Source of the DNA: Candidatus Solibacter sp.
GTDB lineage: Bacteria; Acidobacteriota; Terriglobia; Bryobacterales; Bryobacteraceae
DNA: 64,000 nt
Direction of reading: 5' to 3'
Assembly: GCA_013822245.1 (NCBI GenBank)
Contig: PNKE01000086.1
Coordinates: 1-64,000, forward strand
Below are positions 62,775 to 64,000 of the stretch, piece by piece. The translations under genes and the position numbers were made by a program. The notes beneath the pieces are model-generated. The model was not told where the DNA came from and ran no database searches. It saw nothing but the letters and a program-made list of their open reading frames with translations. Numbering within the stretch: position 1 is the first letter of the stretch; each line of letters opens with the position of its first letter.

Positions 62775-63583
62775 CCTTGTTGGATGCTGATGCCGTCCGC
62801 TTCCGCTATGGTCCCGGCCCCTGGACCGTGGACGGAGTCGATCTGCAACTGGCGCCCGGCGCCCGCGTCGCCCTGCTTGGAGCCAATGGCGCGGGCAAGA
62901 CCACCTTGCTCCATCTGCTCATGGGCCTGCACCAGCCTTGCGCCGGGACCATCCTGCGTAAGGTCCCCGCCGGTCTCGTCCTTCAGAATCCCGACGACCA
63001 ACTCTTCGCCGAAACCGTCGAAGCCGATGTCGCCCTTGGTCCGTTCAATCAAGGATTGACCCACGCCGACTCCGCCGCCGCCGCCCGCCGCGCGATCGAA
63101 GAGATGGACATCGCGCATCTCTCCGGCCGCCGCGTCGCGACCCTCAGCCTGGGCGAGAAAAAGCGCGTAGCCCTCGCCGGCGTCCTTGCCCTGCGCCCGC
63201 GGGTCCTGCTGCTCGACGAACCCACTTCGGGACTCGATCACCCCGGCGCTGAAGCCCTCCTTGCCGCCCTGGCCAGATTAAGCGATGCCGGCGTCGCCCT
63301 CGTCATCGCCACCCACAACACCGGACTGGCGCTCGAATGGGCCTCCCACTCCATCGTTCTCGCCGAAGGACGCGTTCTCGCTGCCGGCCCGCCGCGCGAC
63401 CTTTTGCAGTGCGAAGACCTCTGCCGCGCCGCGGGACTCCGAGTTCCGCTGCTCGCCCGGATACACTCGCTGCTCCAGGAACTGCATCCCGAAGACGCCC
63501 CCCGCGACGCCATCACCCGGATTGAAGATCTTCGGGCGCGTCTGTCCCGTCTCGCCGCCCCCAAGGAGGAAATCGTCCCATGA
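62765..63583 (+). CDS. cbiO: ECF transporter ATPase CbiO
   Basis: A protein of 272 residues from ATG 62765 (GAGG 7 nt upstream; a GTG at 62759 is alternative). Walker A GANGAGKTT, Q-loop VLQNPDDQLF, ABC signature LSLGEKKRVALAG, Walker B VLLLDEPTSGLD and switch His in ATHN. Powers CbiMNQ. The stop overlaps the next gene by 4 bp. Confidence 0.95.
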   Translation: MGLTLLDADAVRFRYGPGPWTVDGVDLQLAPGARVALLGANGAGKTTLLHLLMGLHQPCAGTILRKVPAGLVLQNPDDQLFAETVEADVALGPFNQGLTHADSAAAARRAIEEMDIAHLSGRRVATLSLGEKKRVALAGVLALRPRVLLLDEPTSGLDHPGAEALLAALARLSDAGVALVIATHNTGLALEWASHSIVLAEGRVLAAGPPRDLLQCEDLCRAAGLRVPLLARIHSLLQELHPEDAPRDAITRIEDLRARLSRLAAPKEEIVP

Positions 63584-64000
63584 GCCGCAAAAGGAGCGCC
63601 CAAGTATCCACTACGCGCAAGACCTTCGGACAGGTTCTGGTCTGTCTCGGCTGCTGTTGCGGCCGGACCGATAAAGGCCACCCCGAAGTTCCCGTCGAAT
63701 GGCTAAAGGACCAATGGCGAAAACACATGCTGCCAAAGAAGGTCCATCTCACCATCAGCGGCTGCCTCGGGCCTTGCGATGCCACCAACATCGTCCTCGT
63801 CATGATGGGTGACCGCCCCGTCTGGCTCGGCGGTCTCGAAACGCGCGAACACTACCAGTGGCTCGTCGACTGGGGCTGCGCCTGCGACGCCGCCGGCCGC
63901 CTCGTCGCGCTGCCCGGGAACCTCGCCCCCTACCGCATGCAGCGCTTCGCCGGCCAGCACTGCTACACCCCCGATTTTGAAGAAACCGCCTGCTGCCGGG
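63580..64000 (+). CDS. (2Fe-2S) ferredoxin-like protein, 3' truncated by window end
   Basis: At least 140 residues; the frame is open to the right edge. ATG 63580 overlaps the cbiO stop (ATGA). Cys pattern QVLVCLGCCCGRTDKG then TISGCLGPCDATNIVLV matches thioredoxin-like (2Fe-2S) ferredoxins found in cobalamin-synthesis loci; more Cys (CACDAAG, HCYTP, ACC) follow. It probably supplies electrons or handles metal for cobalamin assembly, for example before a cobaltochelatase gene; the downstream context is outside the window. Confidence 0.72.
   Translation, partial: MSRKRSAQVSTTRKTFGQVLVCLGCCCGRTDKGHPEVPVEWLKDQWRKHMLPKKVHLTISGCLGPCDATNIVLVMMGDRPVWLGGLETREHYQWLVDWGCACDAAGRLVALPGNLAPYRMQRFAGQHCYTPDFEETACCR

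Overview
The window looks like chromosomal DNA of a high-GC member of the Acidobacteriota, most like the Solibacter/Bryobacter group. The pointers are an Oar-type TonB-dependent receptor with an N-terminal carboxypeptidase-regulatory domain, a VWFA protein of the type first defined in acidobacteria, a BlaI/M56 pair whose membrane peptidase ends in a TonB C-terminal domain, a DUF5117-type zinc protease, and Tat-exported sugar enzymes. This placement is inferred from protein families only; there is no rRNA in the window.

Layout. 1-17 kb: envelope and secretion genes (two membrane proteins, a matrixin-like protease with a small partner, an Nramp-UspA fusion, the TonB-dependent receptor, a YfhO-like protein, a FecR/DUF6600 protein with a long Arg/Gly/Ser tail). 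17-33.5 kb: housekeeping and envelope genes (HAD phosphatase, M48 protease, IlvE-type aminotransferase, NagA, CoA-binding protein, a DUF1175/alpha-2-macroglobulin/membrane operon, SpoIID-metallopeptidase and mini-PBP, YbgC-like thioesterase, MoaD-MoaE fusion, VWFA protein, Hfq-like protein, inositol monophosphatase). 33.7 kb: tRNA-Arg(ACG). 34-43 kb: UxuA-like protein, DUF1080 hydrolase, DUF5117 protease, M28 peptidase, BlaI/M56-TonB system, RidA. 42.8-47.5 kb: an ApbE/DUF4198/DUF2271/PepSY operon of the iron/flavin type whose TonB receptor survives only as a fragment, then a frameshifted glycosidase remnant. 47.5-51.3 kb: two secreted Cys-rich small proteins, a PHP protein, a histidine phosphatase, a GDPD fragment and an S4 protein.

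51.3-59.8 kb is the most accessory part and reads as a defence island, all genes on the + strand: a decayed type I-C-like CRISPR array without cas genes, a fragment of a DNA methyltransferase fused to its last repeat, an intact single-chain type ISP-like restriction-modification enzyme, two adjacent proteins that share a nucleoside-deoxyribosyltransferase/TIR-like C-terminal domain but have unrelated N-terminal sensor-like domains, a complete three-gene toxin-antitoxin-chaperone module (MqsR-like, MqsA-like, SecB-like) under a promoter with a perfect 16-bp palindrome, and a DUF433/DUF5615 toxin-antitoxin pair. 60-64 kb returns to metabolism: a cobalt (or nickel) ECF transporter cbiMNQO and the start of a linked ferredoxin-like gene.

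Across the window the + strand switches between G-rich and C-rich blocks largely independent of gene direction. Several genes appear to start at or very near the transcription start (a -10 hexamer 5-8 nt before the start codon). A dispersed repeat of about 130 bp occurs twice, at 33.5 and 60.8 kb.
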